From Channallabes apus (taxonomy: Eukaryota > Chordata > Actinopteri > Siluriformes > Clariidae): a DNA stretch of 64,000 nt. The stretch covers positions 34,044,892 through 34,108,891 of the forward strand of contig CM060109.1 in the NCBI GenBank assembly GCA_030522415.1. The letters run 5' to 3'. Under the pieces are notes generated by a model that saw only the letters and a list, made by a program, of their open reading frames with translations, ran no database searches and was not told where the DNA came from. Positions 17,883 through 29,865 of the stretch are shown here, piece after piece (within the stretch, counting starts at the first letter, position 1; each line of letters begins with the position of its first letter). Position numbers and translations under genes: made by a program.

Positions 17883-18720
17883 GAAAACCCCCGCCTCCAC
17901 AGCTACCTGAGAGATCAGCAGCGAGAGATTGGCAGCCTAGCGAGAGCCGTCCACGATCTCGCCTGCAGCGTGAGCCAACTCGCCGCTTCCAAGATACCAC
18001 CTGCCGGAGTTTCACCACCCGGCGCTCCAGAAAGGTATGGAGGGGATCCAGAGGGTTGCCGATGATTTCTGCTCACTTGCGAACTCTACTTCACAGAGTT
18101 TCCGAACATGACGGACACGCAGAAAGTGAGCTTTATCACGCAGCATCTCACCGGAAAAGCTCTCGATTGGGCGACGGCCGTGTGGAGCTCTGGAGGCGCC
18201 ACCATCACCCGGTACTCCCGGTACGTGGAGGCCCTGCGCGCTGTTTTTGATCACCCAGACCAGGGGAAAACCGGAGAACAGCAGCTGTTGAGGGAAAGGC
18301 AAGGAAACGCACCAGTAGCAGAGTATGCTGTCAACTTTCAGGTTCTGGCAGCAGAAAGCGGGTGGTGCGAGAAGAGCCTGCTGGCTCGGTTCAGAGATAG
18401 GCTCAATCCGCAGAATTCTCGCTGGAAGAGTGCAGCGCACTCACGATTAAGCTAGATCAACACCTGCGTAACCAGCAACGGCATCCTACTCAGCGCCCTG
18501 GCAAACGTCTGGAACCTCGCCGTCGATCCAGCCCTCCTCAGCTACCACCCTCTGAGCGCGAAGCAACCTCCACCTAACCCATGGATATGGGCTCCTCCCA
18601 CCTCACCGAGGCCGAAAGAACCCGAAGAATGTCAGCTGGTCTCTGTTTGTACTGTCGAGGCGAGAGGCACCGAGTCAGCTCATGCCCGTTGCTTAAAGTA
18701 ACGGAACGCACACCTCCACG
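17883..18720 (+). pseudogene. Gypsy-1 gag (main part, downstream of the LINE)
   Basis: The structural (capsid) gene. Its first codons lie at 15876-15913 before the LINE. After it come LHSYLRDQQREIGSLARAV, a coiled-coil-like start, then the capsid region. A TGA at about 18063 is followed by FLLTCELYF and then, in a shifted frame, FITQHLTGKALDWATAVW, the conserved gag core, through LRERQGNAPVAEYAVNFQVL. A zinc knuckle C-x2-C-x4-H-x4-C (CLYCRGERHRVSSC) lies at about 18646-18687. At least three frame breaks. The core resembles the sushi-ichi gag from which mammalian PEG10/RTL genes derive. Confidence 0.82.
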
Positions 18721-18741
18721 CACCAGAACTCACCTTTTTGT

Positions 18742-21700
18742 TTGCCTGCACACCTTTCTTTTAAGAATAACACTGTTTCTGTCTTTCCCCTAGTAGATTC
18801 CGGGTCGGCTGGCAACTTCGTATCACCATCTATCCTTTCCGCACTACAAGCTCCAGTGTCGAAGCTTCCATCCCCGATATCTATAAAGGCTCTGGATGGC
18901 CACGTTCTTAATCAGTCACCACTTAAAGTAATCTCAGTGCCCCTACGATTAACTTTTCCCGGCCATTCTGAGGAGATAAAATTTTTTGTACTCCCTCAGT
19001 TGGACCATTCCGTTGTGCTTGGCCTCCCCTGGCTAAGCTTTCACAATCCTAATTTTGATTGGGCGAAAAGTAGCATCCACTCTTGGTCTCCGAGATGCAC
19101 GAAAACATGTAAACACCTAACGTTGGCGGTCCAAGCCACTACTATTGAAAGCCCGCGTGAGAAACTGTCCATGAGTGTGCCACTAGAGTATGCGTGTTTT
19201 CAAGATGTGTTTAGTATTAGGGAAGCAGCGCGACTTCCTCCACATCGCCCGTGGGACTGTGCGATTGAGCTCCTGCCCGGGAAAACACCGCCTTTTTCTC
19301 GCATTTATCCGCTGTCCCGGGATGAGACCCAGGCAATGGAGGAATACGTGGGAGAGGCTCTCAGTCAGGGGCTCATCAGCAGGTCCACGTCTCCCGCTTC
19401 AGCAGGTTTCTTTTTTATTGAAAAAAAAGGCGGAGGCTTAAGACCCTGCATAGATTTCAGAGGGCTCAATGCAGTGACAATAAAGTATAAGCACCCACTG
19501 CCATTGGTACCAGCCGCTATCGACCAACTCCGTGGTGCCTCCATATTTACTAAACTCGATCTCCGCAGCGCTTACAACCTCGTTCGTGTGCGCGAGGGAG
19601 ACGAGTGGAAGACAGCATTTAGCACCTCATCGGGACACTATCAGTATAATGTTATACCCTATGGGCTGGTAAAAGCACCTGCGTTGTTTCAGGGGTTTAT
19701 GAATGACGTGTTACGGGATCTGTTTAACCGTTGTGTCGTAGTATATTTAGATGAAATTCTGATATACTCAAGGTCATTTTCCGAGCACGTCAGGCATATA
19801 ACCGCCGTCCTTTGCTGCCTGCGCGCACACGGGCTCTATGCGAAGGCAGAGAAATGTGAGTTCCACAAATCGGAGATAGCATTTCTCGGCTATCGCATAG
19901 GACCATTGGGGGATGAGATGGAGAAATCCAAGGTGGAGGCGGTAACTCAATGGCCGGTACCAAAATCTGTAAAGGCGCTACAAAGTTTCCTGGGTTTTGC
20001 CAATTTTTATAGGCGGTTTATTTGGAACTTTAGTTCGGTGGCAGCACCCCTCACCTCCCTGCTTAAGAGTAAACCTAATAAACTGAAAGCATTCTCGGCC
20101 GAGGCGGAGAAAGCTTTCCCAAAACATAAATCGGCCTTCACTCCAGCACCCATTTTACGGTTTCCTGACCCTGAGAGACCGTTTATTGTAGAAGTAGACG
20201 CTTCGGAGATGGTGATCGGGGCGGTGCTATCACAATGCCAGGGCCAACCTGGGAAACTTCACCCTTGCGCGTTCTTTTCTGACACCTGCTGAACAGAATT
20301 ACGATATCGGTAATCGGGAACGGCTGGCAGTCAAAACGGCGTTAGAGGAGTGGCGGCACTGGCTCGAGGGAGCCAAACACCCCTTCATAGTTTTGACTGA
20401 TCACAAAAACTTAGAGTTCATCCAACAAGCTAAAAGGTTAAACACTAGACAAGCCTGATGGGGGCTGTTCTTTACTCGTTTCCATTTCCAAATTACCTAT
20501 CGGCCAGGCTCAAAAAACAAGAAAGCTGATGCGCTCTCCAGGTATTATCCAACCCCCACCCCGGTGATGCATCCTGAAACCATTCTCCCAGCACCGATTA
20601 TCGTCGCTCCCATAACATGGGAAATAGACACGGAGATCACTCGGTGGGACCATCAGGTACCCCCCGAGTGTCCCCCTACGAAAATCTATGTTCCCGAGAC
20701 CTTACACCAGCAATTAATTATGGCAGCTCATACGAATGCCTCATCGGGGCATCCCGGGGTGACCCGCACCTTTAAAACGATTGAGCAAAAATATTGGTGG
20801 CCAGGGATGAGGGAAACTGTAAAGGCAGTTGTTTTATCTTGCAAAGTGTGCGCTACTACAAAAAACCCATGTAGCCTCCCTGTTGGTAAATTAATGCCCC
20901 TACCGACACCAAATCGACCGTGGTCACACCTCGCTGTAGACGTTGTCACGGATCTGCCGGTGTCAAAAGGGTACACCACTATATTGGAAGTAATAGATCG
21001 GTTCTCGAAGGCGTGCCGGTTTATCCCATTTGCCTCCCTCCCGTCAGCACTGCAAGTGGCCAAAGCCATTTTTTAATTTGTGTTCCGTTACTATGGCATA
21101 CCTGAAGATATTGTTTCCGATCGTGGCCCTCAATTTATCGCTAATGTCTGGAAAGCGTTCTTCCAGAAATTGGGGACCACCGTGAGCCTAACGTCAGTTT
21201 ATCACCCCGAGTCTAATGGCCAGGCAGAGCGGACTGTCCAAGAACTCGGGAAATATCTTCGGGCATATTGTAGTAGCAGACAACACGAGTGGGCCAACTG
21301 GTTACTATGGGCAGAATATGCCCAGAATTCGATAGTACACTCTGCAACCGGCCTGACGCCATTTCAATGTAACTTGGGTTATCAACCTCCGCTCTGTCCT
21401 TGGGATGCCACTCCCACCGAAGTTCCAGTGGTGGATCAGTGGTTTCATGATGCGGAAAAAGTATGGGAAGATGCGCATGCGCAAATCTCCCGAGCAGTCT
21501 CCCATTTCAAGAAATATGCCGATAGGCGAAGGAAAGTCCTCCGCTCCAGGTAGGCGATCGAGTATGGCTCTCGACCCGGGACCTACACCTACACCTTCCC
21601 TGTCAAAAACTGTCCCCAAAATACATCGGTCACAAGTTAATTCCGTATCATTTAACCTTAAACTACCTTCTCACATGCGAATTCACCCTGTGTTTCATGT

Positions 21701-22070
21701 TTCCCTACTCAGGCCAGTCATTCGGGGACCCCTCGACGAGGGCACTACAGAATCCTCTCTCCCTGGAGCTGTGGAAATAGAGGGCACCCCAGCGTTTAAG
21801 GTAACCAAATTACTCGATTCACGGAGGAGAGGAGGGGCTCTCCAATATCTAGTAGAATGGGAGGGTTACGGCCCAGAGGAGAGGAGCTGGGTCCCGGCCC
21901 GAGACATCCTGAGTCCACAACTCATCACCGCCTTTCATCACGAGAGGCCGGATCGCCCCGTTCCCCGCCCTCCGGGACGCCCCGCTCGACGGCCAATCCA
22001 GTCAGTTCGCGAGCCTCGACGTCGGGGTCGCCCTCGCCTGCTTCAGGAGGTCGGTTCTGAAGGGGGGGGT
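18742..22070 (+). pseudogene. Gypsy-1 pol: protease, RT, RNase H, integrase, chromodomain
   Basis: Protease: PLVDSGSAGNFVS has the D-S-G active site. Reverse transcriptase follows: GGGLRPCIDFRGLN, IFTKLDLRSAYNLVR, and catalytic box VYLDEILIYS, where the usual YLDD reads YLDE (codon 19753-19755), so the second Asp is lost. RNase H starts [17 protein letters not shown]. Breaks: a frame shift before TGA at about 20290, a TGA at 20457, a TAA at about 21074 and a TAG at about 21551. Integrase has the zinc-binding HTNASSGHPG and CKVCATTK, and the DDE residues in [16 protein letters not shown] and [11 protein letters not shown]. Chromodomain at about 21790-21950 ([29 protein letters not shown]). The polypurine tract AAGGGGGGGGTAC precedes the 3' LTR. 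Confidence 0.9.
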
Positions 22071-22072
22071 AC

Positions 22073-22660
22073 TGTAACACCTCTACCACCACGAACCAGG
22101 GAGATAAGGTCTGGGTCGTCGGATTACTGAGCCGCAACCTTGTCTCCCCCTAGTGTGTCTACGTAGGTATGTCTCCCCATCACTAATAATGTGCACCTGT
22201 GTCATTCCCTGTGTGTCGCTATAAAAGCCAGTCGAACCCGTAGAGCTATTGTCCGTTCACTGTTTGTCACCACTTTACGACTGCTCCTCAAGCCTGTCTC
22301 CTTGTTCTCTTCTCCAGAACTGATCTTAGTCTCCTTGGTCGGGGTAAGGCCGGCGAAACCGGTGCTTGCTGTCTAAACCAAAACTAAGAACACGGGACGC
22401 GTCTTTCATGCAAGGAAGAGACTGTAGTTATTTCATTTGAAATCACTTGCTTATGTGTATGTATGTGTATACGTGCCAGATCACGGGAGAAGAGCCACGA
22501 GAAGCAAGTCCTGAGTTGGAGCTTTGTTTTGCCTGTTTTTATTTACATTTTGATAATTTTCAAAGAAAAGACTGAATAAGACAACCAAATAAACTGTGTG
22601 TGCCTTTTCACCTGAAAACCTGCATTCTTTGCGTCCTTTAAACTCCCAGTAGACATGACA
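22073..22660 (+). repeat. Gypsy-1 3' LTR
   Basis: TG...CA ends. The TATA box TATAAAAG is at 22220-22227 and GTCCGTTCA at 22251, exactly 31 bases on. It lacks a roughly 10-base segment present in the 5' LTR near 15471. Confidence 0.9.
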
Positions 22661-24918
22661 TCCATGTGACTAAACACAAATATTTCTTTTAAATAACACA
22701 AAACATTGTGCTCATTTTCAGAAACATTTCTGGGGAAATACATTTAAATCAAACGCAAGGCAAATATGAATCACCCTGCAAAAAAAAATCCTTGAAACTA
22801 GATGTAATATGGAATCCTTTGCATGTGCTCTGAGAACACTAACATCTCTTCCATTCATTAATAATTTTTGGGAGTGGTTGTTCTACACCAGTATAGTATA
22901 TATACCGACCAGTGTTTGAAATTCCTTTGTTATTTAACACTCTTTTGGCTTGGGAAGATGTCAGAAAACATTTCAGTCTGTTTTGACCATGCCATCCCCA
23001 ATCACCTTGAACGATGATTTACCTGCTTTGTTATCCAGTATTGGCCTTCGGACCTGGGCAGAAAAGGGTATTTCTAATTTAGCCAGTTTATTTACAGATA
23101 ACGTTCTCAAATCTTTTGAGACACTTAGAATTGACTTTCAAATTCCTTTTTTTGAGGGGAAAAAACAGGGAAAAAACAGATTTTTTCCCCTCAAATTCCT
23201 CCAGCTATGTCATTTTACTTAATCTGAAATGAGACAGGTGAAAATCTGCTGGGAAATGTCTGACATTGAGAATTGTCTCCTTCTCGCATTGAAGGGTCAG
23301 ATATCTGTATAGTTCCCTTTTATCAGAAACCTGTTCACCTTTAAATCCTCTGAGAGATTGGGGAAAGGAAATGGGCCAGTCATTCAATGATGATTAATGG
23401 CTATATGTGAGTAGGTTTTTCATAAATAATCTTCAATGTCTTTGCATGAGCAAAATTTAAAACTTATATGACCTTTTTTTCTCCCATTTTTTCCCCTTTT
23501 CCCTACTGTATATGATATTTTTTGGTGTTGTTAAAAACAATAAAATATAATAAAAAAAAACTAGATCTGTAGTATATAACTTTAGTAATATACAAATTGT
23601 AATATACTGTATTATACTAATATTTGTAATTGATATATGTAATTTAATTAATAATGTAATGTCATTGATTAGAACTTTTCAACTGTCTCTACTATATAAA
23701 ATGGTAAGCAGCAGGCATTTATTTTCATTATGATTTATGGCATTGACTAGTCAGTAGCTTTGAAGCAGATAAAAGTGCTGAGACTAATGACAGGGCTCCT
23801 GCTGTCCCTTGTAGTCCTTAAAAACTGCCTGGAGGCTAAGATCAAACAGTGCTCAGTCTAAGGATGAAAGTGCCCCGGTGCAACGCCACTGCTCCTAGAT
23901 TCAAGTAATAATTACCGGAGAATCAGACCAGTTCACCTTATTACTCCAGGTGCCAGGCCACTTTATGAATCTTACATTACACAGAATAATATCAAAGAAG
24001 TAGATAAGTAACTGAACAAAGGTTTTCATGTCAAATGCAAGTAGTTGCACAGTTCAGGTCAAATGCAAGTAGTTGCACAGCTAATTTTAGATTTCTAAAA
24101 GACTGACATTTTGCCTCTTGTCCTCCTTTCTCCTGATAATCATTTTTCTGAGAGTGATTCCGTTTGCAAAATTATCTACTGTAGTTATTGTAAGAGCCAT
24201 ATCGTACTTGTTATGAATTTGTTGTTGTGTTTATTTGTTTTATTTCATGTTATTTACCTTATTCTATTCATTAGTAAAGCATTAAGCATTAAGTTTATTA
24301 CATAAGCCATAAGCTTTAAATTTGTTAGTTAAGCATCCATTTTGACAATCGTAAGTTGGTCTGTGATGTCATTCCACTATGACATGTATTTGTATGACTA
24401 TCGCATGATAGAAAGCTTCAATCTAGATGCGTAAGTCTACGGAAACACAAGCTTTAGACCGTAAGCTACCCGTAAGCAGATATATACAACAAAAGTGTTG
24501 TTATATACGTAAGCTAATCGTAATTCAAGGAATTTATAAGATACAGCAACAGGTGTTGTAACCACAGTGGATTTACTCAAGACGACTGTATGAAGTGTTG
24601 ATTCTTTGATGCTGATAAAATAAACTACAAGAGAAAAAGAGATCATCAGACTTCTGTTGTGTGAACGAAACTTCAAATTAAAGATACGCGTCAAAACTAG
24701 TGAAATAATATGTCCGCATCTACAGTTACATTGATATCTAAACAATGCAATAGCAGTAAAGTTCAAAATCAATTACTGATTTTCCCCCCAATTATTTCTT
24801 CTAAAAGTTTAAAGATTCATTGTTGTTTCAAGCATGAACTCTTCTGGACTCTTTAAAATTACAAAACATTTTTTCTAATTTCATGTACACTTGTTGGCCA
24901 ATAGAAACTCTGTTCAAT
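22661..24918. other. AT-rich intergenic stretch
   Basis: No gene seen. It contains a strong hairpin (23152-23194) and a tandem repeat of a 24-base segment GTCAAATGCAAGTAGTTGCA... near 24033-24080. A weak palindrome lies at 24481-24507. Confidence 0.5.
23152..23194. repeat. Perfect 14-bp inverted repeat with 15-base loop
   Basis: TTGAGGGGAAAAAA at 23152-23165 and its exact complement at 23181-23194. The flanks also repeat AAATTCC directly. Confidence 0.85.
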
Positions 24919-25685
24919 TCAATTCAATTCAATTCAATTTTATTTATATAGCGCTTTTAACAATGGTCATTGTCTCAAAGCAGCTTCACAAAAATTAAAG
25001 AAATTTAACAAAAAAAAAAAAAAAAACTATATATAGAATAATTATATATAAAATAATAAATAAATAAATAAAATTATAATAGAAAATAAATAAATAAAAA
25101 CAAATAATAATAAGAATTATAGAAAAGAAAATAATTGGAAGTGTGGATGTGTGAGAAAAATGTGCAGATAATAATGAGACGAATGAATGAAATTTCTCTG
25201 ATGAGCAAGCCAAGGGTGACGGCGACGGTGGCAAGGAAAAACTCCCTGAGATGGCAATAGGAAGAAACCTTGAGAGGAACCAGACTCAACAGGGAACCCA
25301 TCCTCATTTGGGCGATAACAGATAGAAATGATATAACATCTTGTGTGTTGTGCAGGTGAAAATTCAATATGACAGAAATTATTTAAATTGACAGGAAGAC
25401 CAGTTCAGCATAGGGACGAGTCAGTAGGTGCAGAGGGCAGATGAGGTCTGGATCACTGGAAGCACAGGAGCAGCATGTGTAGCTCCAACCATCATAAAGC
25501 TGAATCCAGCTGGAGCTGGTCCTTCTCTGGATGCCTCAGGAACCTCGCAGGGTCGGCCTTTGTCTACTGAAGCTGGCAAAATCTCCCGATGCCTCGGGAT
25601 GGGTAGAGAAATACAGAACAGATGGGGAGAATTAGCGTAGTTGCCATTCGGTATAGGTGTACTGGAGTATGAGTACTGGGATGAG

Positions 25686-27536
25686 TTATGTGTATGCCAG
25701 ATTAAAAAGATGCGTCTTGAGTCTACTTTTGAACTGAGAAACCGTGTCTGCTCCCCGAACACTGTCTGGAAGGCTATTCCAAAGCTTTGGAGCTAAATAT
25801 GAAAAAGCCCTACCCCCTTTTGTAGATTTTGAAATTCTGGGAACTACCAGAAGTCCGGAGTTTTGTGATCTTAAGGCGCGTGGTGGATTGTAGCGTATCA
25901 GAAGACTGGTTAGGTATGTGGGAGCTAAACCATTTAAGGCCTTGTATGTAAGTAATACTATTTTGTAATTTATTCTAAACTGAACAGGTAGCCAGTGCAG
26001 GGATGATAATATTGGGGTTATATGATCATATTTTCTGGATCTAGTGAGAACCCTGGCAGCTGCATTTTGGATTAACTGAAGCTTGTTTATTGAGGATGCA
26101 GGACAACCACCTAGTAATGCATTACAATAGTCCAGTCTGGAGGTCATGAATGCATGAACTAGTTTTTCTGCATCAGATACGGATAAGATGTTCCTAAGTT
26201 TAGCAATATTTCGAAGATGGAAAAAGGCTGTTTTTGTGATATTTGAAATGTGATTTTCAAAAGACAAGTTACTGTCTAATATTACTCCCAGATCTTTTAC
26301 TGCTGAGCTGGTAATAACAGTACATCCTTCTAAGCGCAAGCTGAATTTTGAAAGCTGTTGTGTGCTGGTTTTTGGGCCAATAAGTAATATCTCTGTCTTA
26401 TCTGAATTTAATAAAAGAAAGTTATTGGTCATCCAATCTTTTATGTCCTGGACACACTCAGTTAATCTAGACAGCTTAGGTATTTCGTCTGGTTTAGTTG
26501 AGATATATAATTGGGTATCATCAGCATAACAATGGAAACTAATCCCATGTCTTCTAATGATGTTACCCAAGGGAAGCATGTATATTGAGAACAACAGAGG
26601 TCCTAAAACTGACCCTTGTGGGACCCCATATTTCACTGGCATTATACCAGACGGTTCTCCATTTAGATCTACAAAATGGTAGCGATCAGACAGGTAAGAT
26701 CTAAACCATTTTAATGCCTGTCCCTGAATACCTATATAATTTTGTAAGCGATCTATGAGAATATTATGATCTATAGTGTCGAATGCAGCACTAAGATCAA
26801 GCAGGACTAGCAGTGAGATGCAGCCTTGGTCTGAAGCTAAAAACAAGTCATTTGTAATCTTAACTAGTGCAGTTTCTGTGCTATGATGGGGCCTGAAACC
26901 TGACTGAAATTCTTCAAGGATGTTGTTATCCTGCAAGAATGTGCAAATTTGAGCTGATACTACTTTTTCTAGTATTTTTGATATGAACGGGAGGTTTGAA
27001 ATCGGTCTGTAATTTTTTATTTCATTCGCGTCCAAATTAGATTTTTTAAGAAGCGGCTTAATAACTGCTAACTTGAAAGGTTTAGGGACGTGACCTAGAT
27101 GTAATGAAGAATTAATAATGTTTAGGAGTGGCTCTCCAACCGTAAGCATCACTTCTTTTAAAAATCTGGTTGGGATTGGGTCTAACAGGCACGTTGTTGA
27201 TTTAGCCGAGGTGATGAGTTTATACAGCTCTTCCTGTCCTATACCTGTAAAACAGTGAAAATCTAAATGTGAAGCTATAGGCTGAACTGGATCGTGAGAT
27301 ACTATTAGAGGTTGAACCTCCATTATTTTCTTCCTGATATTATTGATTTTTTCATTAAAGAAGTCCATAAAGTCTTCACTTCTAAACTGTGATGGGATAC
27401 TCTCAGCGGGCATCTTAGGTTTTGTTAGGCGAGCCACTGTACTAAATAAGAACCTGGGATTGTTTTGGTTTCTTGCTATCAGTTGGCTAAGATGCTCGGT
27501 CCTAGCAGTTTTTAGAGCCTGTCTATAGCTGCACAT
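25686..27536 (-). CDS. L2-A reverse transcriptase (open, 616 residues)
   Basis: A non-LTR reverse transcriptase of the L2 clade. Landmarks: [85 protein letters not shown] (motif A), [16 protein letters not shown] (motif B), [13 protein letters not shown] (catalytic YADD) and [16 protein letters not shown]. The thumb/C-terminal region has [12 protein letters not shown] and [14 protein letters not shown]. The frame also runs about 20 codons upstream of the listed Met, into the deletion junction near 27595. No stop interrupts it, so this part is well kept, but the protein lacks its endonuclease in frame. Confidence 0.88.
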   Translation of the reverse strand: MCSYRQALKTARTEHLSQLIARNQNNPRFLFSTVARLTKPKMPAESIPSQFRSEDFMDFFNEKINNIRKKIMEVQPLIVSHDPVQPIASHLDFHCFTGIGQEELYKLITSAKSTTCLLDPIPTRFLKEVMLTVGEPLLNIINSSLHLGHVPKPFKLAVIKPLLKKSNLDANEIKNYRPISNLPFISKILEKVVSAQICTFLQDNNILEEFQSGFRPHHSTETALVKITNDLFLASDQGCISLLVLLDLSAAFDTIDHNILIDRLQNYIGIQGQALKWFRSYLSDRYHFVDLNGEPSGIMPVKYGVPQGSVLGPLLFSIYMLPLGNIIRRHGISFHCYADDTQLYISTKPDEIPKLSRLTECVQDIKDWMTNNFLLLNSDKTEILLIGPKTSTQQLSKFSLRLEGCTVITSSAVKDLGVILDSNLSFENHISNITKTAFFHLRNIAKLRNILSVSDAEKLVHAFMTSRLDYCNALLGGCPASSINKLQLIQNAAARVLTRSRKYDHITPILSSLHWLPVQFRINYKIVLLTYKALNGLAPTYLTSLLIRYNPPRALRSQNSGLLVVPRISKSTKGGRAFSYLAPKLWNSLPDSVRGADTVSQFKSRLKTHLFNLAYT

Positions 27537-27565
27537 ACTGTCTTTATATGCAATTCGAAAGACTT

Positions 27566-28237
27566 CTAATTTAGTTTTCCTCCATTTTCGCTCGAGGTTA
27601 CGGTTTGCTTAACCCCAAAGGAATTTAGTAAATCCATAAATGTGAGTGCTAAAGCGTCGTTAGCATCATCTACATGAATGTTAAAGTCTCCTACTATCAA
27701 TACTTTGTCAGAGTTAACCAATAGGTCTGATAGCAGATGTCCAAATTCTTTAAGAAAATTGCCATATGGCCCCGGGGGTCTGTACACGGTGGCCAGGGTA
27801 AAATATAGCAAGGGTTTATTACGTATTTCATTTAGTGCAACATTAATGATAAGCACTTCAAATGAATTAAACCTGGGCCTTATTTTCTGGGTAACAGTGA
27901 GTACATCATTGTAGATAGTGGCGACACCACCACCGCGACCAATTAGACGGGGCTCGTGCTTATAGAAATATCCTGACGGAGTAGACTCATTCAGACCAAA
28001 ATATTCATTTGGTTTAAGCCAGGTTTCAGTGAGACAGAGTGCGTCAAGGCAATAATCTGAGATAATTTCATTAACAATAAGTGCTTTAGGCGCAAGGGAT
28101 CTAATGTTGAGTAGTCCAAACTTTAGAGGTGGATTTTGACTACTTATTTTGCCTTTTTCTGGTTTTATGGTTATCAGATTGTTTCGGGCAAATTTAACAA
28201 ATTTATTCTTTTTTCTCAGTATTCGGGGAACAGACAC
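27566..28237 (-). pseudogene. L2-A endonuclease domain (split from RT)
   Basis: An apurinic-type endonuclease, the N-terminal domain of LINE ORF2. Landmarks: FGLLNIRSLAPKALIVNE, LCLTETWLKPNEY, RGGGVATIYND, ATVYRPPGPYGNFLKEF and VGDFNIHVDD. After GVKQTVT the sequence jumps to the linker normally just before the RT (CTCGAGCGAAAATGGAGG, frame +1). This is an internal deletion removing the endonuclease C terminus and the linker. Confidence 0.85.
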
Positions 28238-28333
28238 AGTTTCTATAGGACAAGCTATGTGTGTTCGTCTATCACTACGGTGAGTTGTGATGTGTCTAAT
28301 ATGTTTGGAATCTACAGTATGACTTACCGCCAG

Positions 28334-29302
28334 TCAGATGGTTCGTAGTGTTCTGGAGATGTTGTCAGAGAGGACCGCTGCTCCAGCTCTGCTAGGGTGT
28401 AGGCCATCGGTGTGATAGAGCCTAGGACGCTCCCAGAAAACATTCCAGTTATCAACAAAGCGTAATTTCTGTTGTTGACACCAAGATTGTAACCATTCAT
28501 TAAAAGCAAATAATCTACTGAACTTCTCGATTCCTCGCTGAAATGTGGGAAGCGGTTCAGATACGATGATCCTTGTCGTGGGTGATGTGCTGCGGACCTT
28601 CTCGACCAGGCTCCTGAAGTCCTTCTTTAGGATCTCCGTCTGCCTCAGCCTGGTGTCGTTCGTGCCGGCATGAAGAACCACAGCTCCAATGTTCCTCCTC
28701 AGGGCAGCAGGCACCTGTGCAGCAACATCAAGAACACGTGCACCAGGTAAACAGCGTGTGTGCACCTTACCTTTAGCCGTGGTAGCACGCACGTGACGAA
28801 CGATGGAGTCTCCGATGACCAGGACGTCTTGTGCCGTCTCGCAGAGAGGAGCGAAGCGGTTTTGGGTCGAGATGTCGAAGACGGGTGGTGGTGGTGGAGG
28901 GGGAGAGGTCCTCGCCCGGGGCTTGGCGTGCTTCTTCCGCCGCTCCTGTATCCAGGGTCCGTGGTATCCCGGCGCCGGGGTGTAGGAACACTGGGCGGGC
29001 TGCGTCCTTGGTGTGTTGGACCTGGGCAGAGAAACACGCGGGGTTGAGGTTGTAGGAGAATTCTCACGCCGAGAATTTACCTGGGACAGGTGAGCGTCGG
29101 TCTGCGTCGATTCCAGCGTGGCTTTCCGCTGCTGTAACCGGGCCAGCTTCACCTGTAGCTCACGGATCAGCTTCTCCACGGCCTCCACCTCCAAATCCAC
29201 CGAGTGCAGCTCCAATGTCTCCTCACCTGCACTCAGAGGCAGAATCACAACCGACATGGTGTCTAAACACGGAAAATAATCGGTGTGAGGAAGCGAAAAC
29301 AA
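28334..29302 (-). CDS. L2-A ORF1 with SGNH-esterase domain
   Basis: ORF1 proteins of CR1/L2 LINEs carry an SGNH-type esterase fold thought to bind lipids or aid RNP assembly; its exact role is unsettled. Here a coiled-coil N terminus (EAVEKLIRELQVKLARLQQR, about residues 40-60) is followed by a Pro/Ser-rich linker. The esterase blocks are VLVIGDSIVRHV (catalytic Ser), LHAGTNDTRL, and YHTDGLHPSRAG (Asp/His). The frame is open over 322 residues; the likelier start is the second Met (MSVVILPLS), 15 codons in. No zinc finger is present, unlike ORF1 of L2-B. Confidence 0.85.
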   Translation of the reverse strand: MFSLPHTDYFPCLDTMSVVILPLSAGEETLELHSVDLEVEAVEKLIRELQVKLARLQQRKATLESTQTDAHLSQVNSRRENSPTTSTPRVSLPRSNTPRTQPAQCSYTPAPGYHGPWIQERRKKHAKPRARTSPPPPPPPVFDISTQNRFAPLCETAQDVLVIGDSIVRHVRATTAKGKVHTRCLPGARVLDVAAQVPAALRRNIGAVVLHAGTNDTRLRQTEILKKDFRSLVEKVRSTSPTTRIIVSEPLPTFQRGIEKFSRLFAFNEWLQSWCQQQKLRFVDNWNVFWERPRLYHTDGLHPSRAGAAVLSDNISRTLRTI

Positions 29303-29563
29303 GCTTTACAAACAAACAAACAAACGTGATAGCTGGGCTAGCGATGCTAATGCTAATTAGCGATGCTAATGCCGGCTAAAAGCGGTGTGCTGCAAAACAA
29401 TTAAAACTTAACGATATAACACGCGTTTCGAGTAAATATATTATAAGATACTTATCCGTTTTATGTACACTCTTCGTAAGGGGACGAAAAAGTTTAAAAG
29501 TTGGTCAGTATGGTGGAGCTCGGAAAAAAGCAGCTTCTCAGCGTCCTCGTACGGAGGAAGTGA

Positions 29564-29865
29564 CTGTTCAATCATTCAATCAGGCAGTAGTGAGGCAGCA
29601 GCGCATTACTGTACAAAAAATCTATGCAGATACACGTCAACGGCTTTAGCTAATTTTCACAATAAAATGGGGAAAAGATGTGATCTTAGAGACTTAGCAT
29701 GGTCGTTGGTGACGGATGGCCAGTTTTTTTTTCTTCAGAAATGACTGTTAAATCTACAAAGATCCCAGAATTTCAATCTCCAAAGTTTGCACAGATGGAA
29801 AAACAAAAACATCCAATGAGATAATAATTAGAGAAAACTATAATGATTTAAGCAGACAGATCTTA
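29564..29865. other. Spacer between L2-A and gypsy-3
   Basis: No gene recognised; the last bases, TCTTA (29861-29865), are the left target duplication of gypsy-3. Confidence 0.5.

Larger units (their letters stand above)
15260..22660 (+). mobile_element. Gypsy-1: chromodomain Ty3/gypsy LTR retrotransposon, full length but broken
   Basis: Two LTRs (15260-15860 and 22073-22660) flank gag and pol, with the order protease, reverse transcriptase, RNase H, integrase, chromodomain. There is no envelope gene. The chromodomain and lack of a tRNA primer site place it with the Tf1/sushi-like chromoviruses. A LINE (15914-17882) is inserted in gag. The flanks show a 5-bp target duplication with one mismatch (CCCAT/TCCAT). 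LTRs differ by scattered changes and small indels, so the insertion is not recent. Stops and frame shifts in both genes make it inactive. Confidence 0.92.
24919..29563 (-). mobile_element. L2-A: L2-type LINE with ORF1, endonuclease and RT, internal deletion
   Basis: On the minus strand the order is a CpG-rich 5' leader (about 29300-29563), ORF1, endonuclease, reverse transcriptase, then a 3' UTR with AAAGCGCTATATAAATAAAA-type end and a (GAATT)n tail at 24914-24940. A possible 9-bp target duplication CTGTTCAAT lies at 24910-24918 and 29564-29572, partly merged with the tail. The copy lost the segment between endonuclease and RT. Confidence 0.85.

Noticed and set aside
18108..18455. Domesticated gag gene (RTL/PEG10-like)
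   Set aside because: It lies between LTRs, is frame-shifted and interrupted, and shows no sign of being kept by selection.
28699..29067. Overlapping proline/serine-rich frames on both strands near L2-A ORF1
   Set aside because: Shadow frames caused by the GC-rich ORF1 linker; codon pattern fits only the ORF1 frame.
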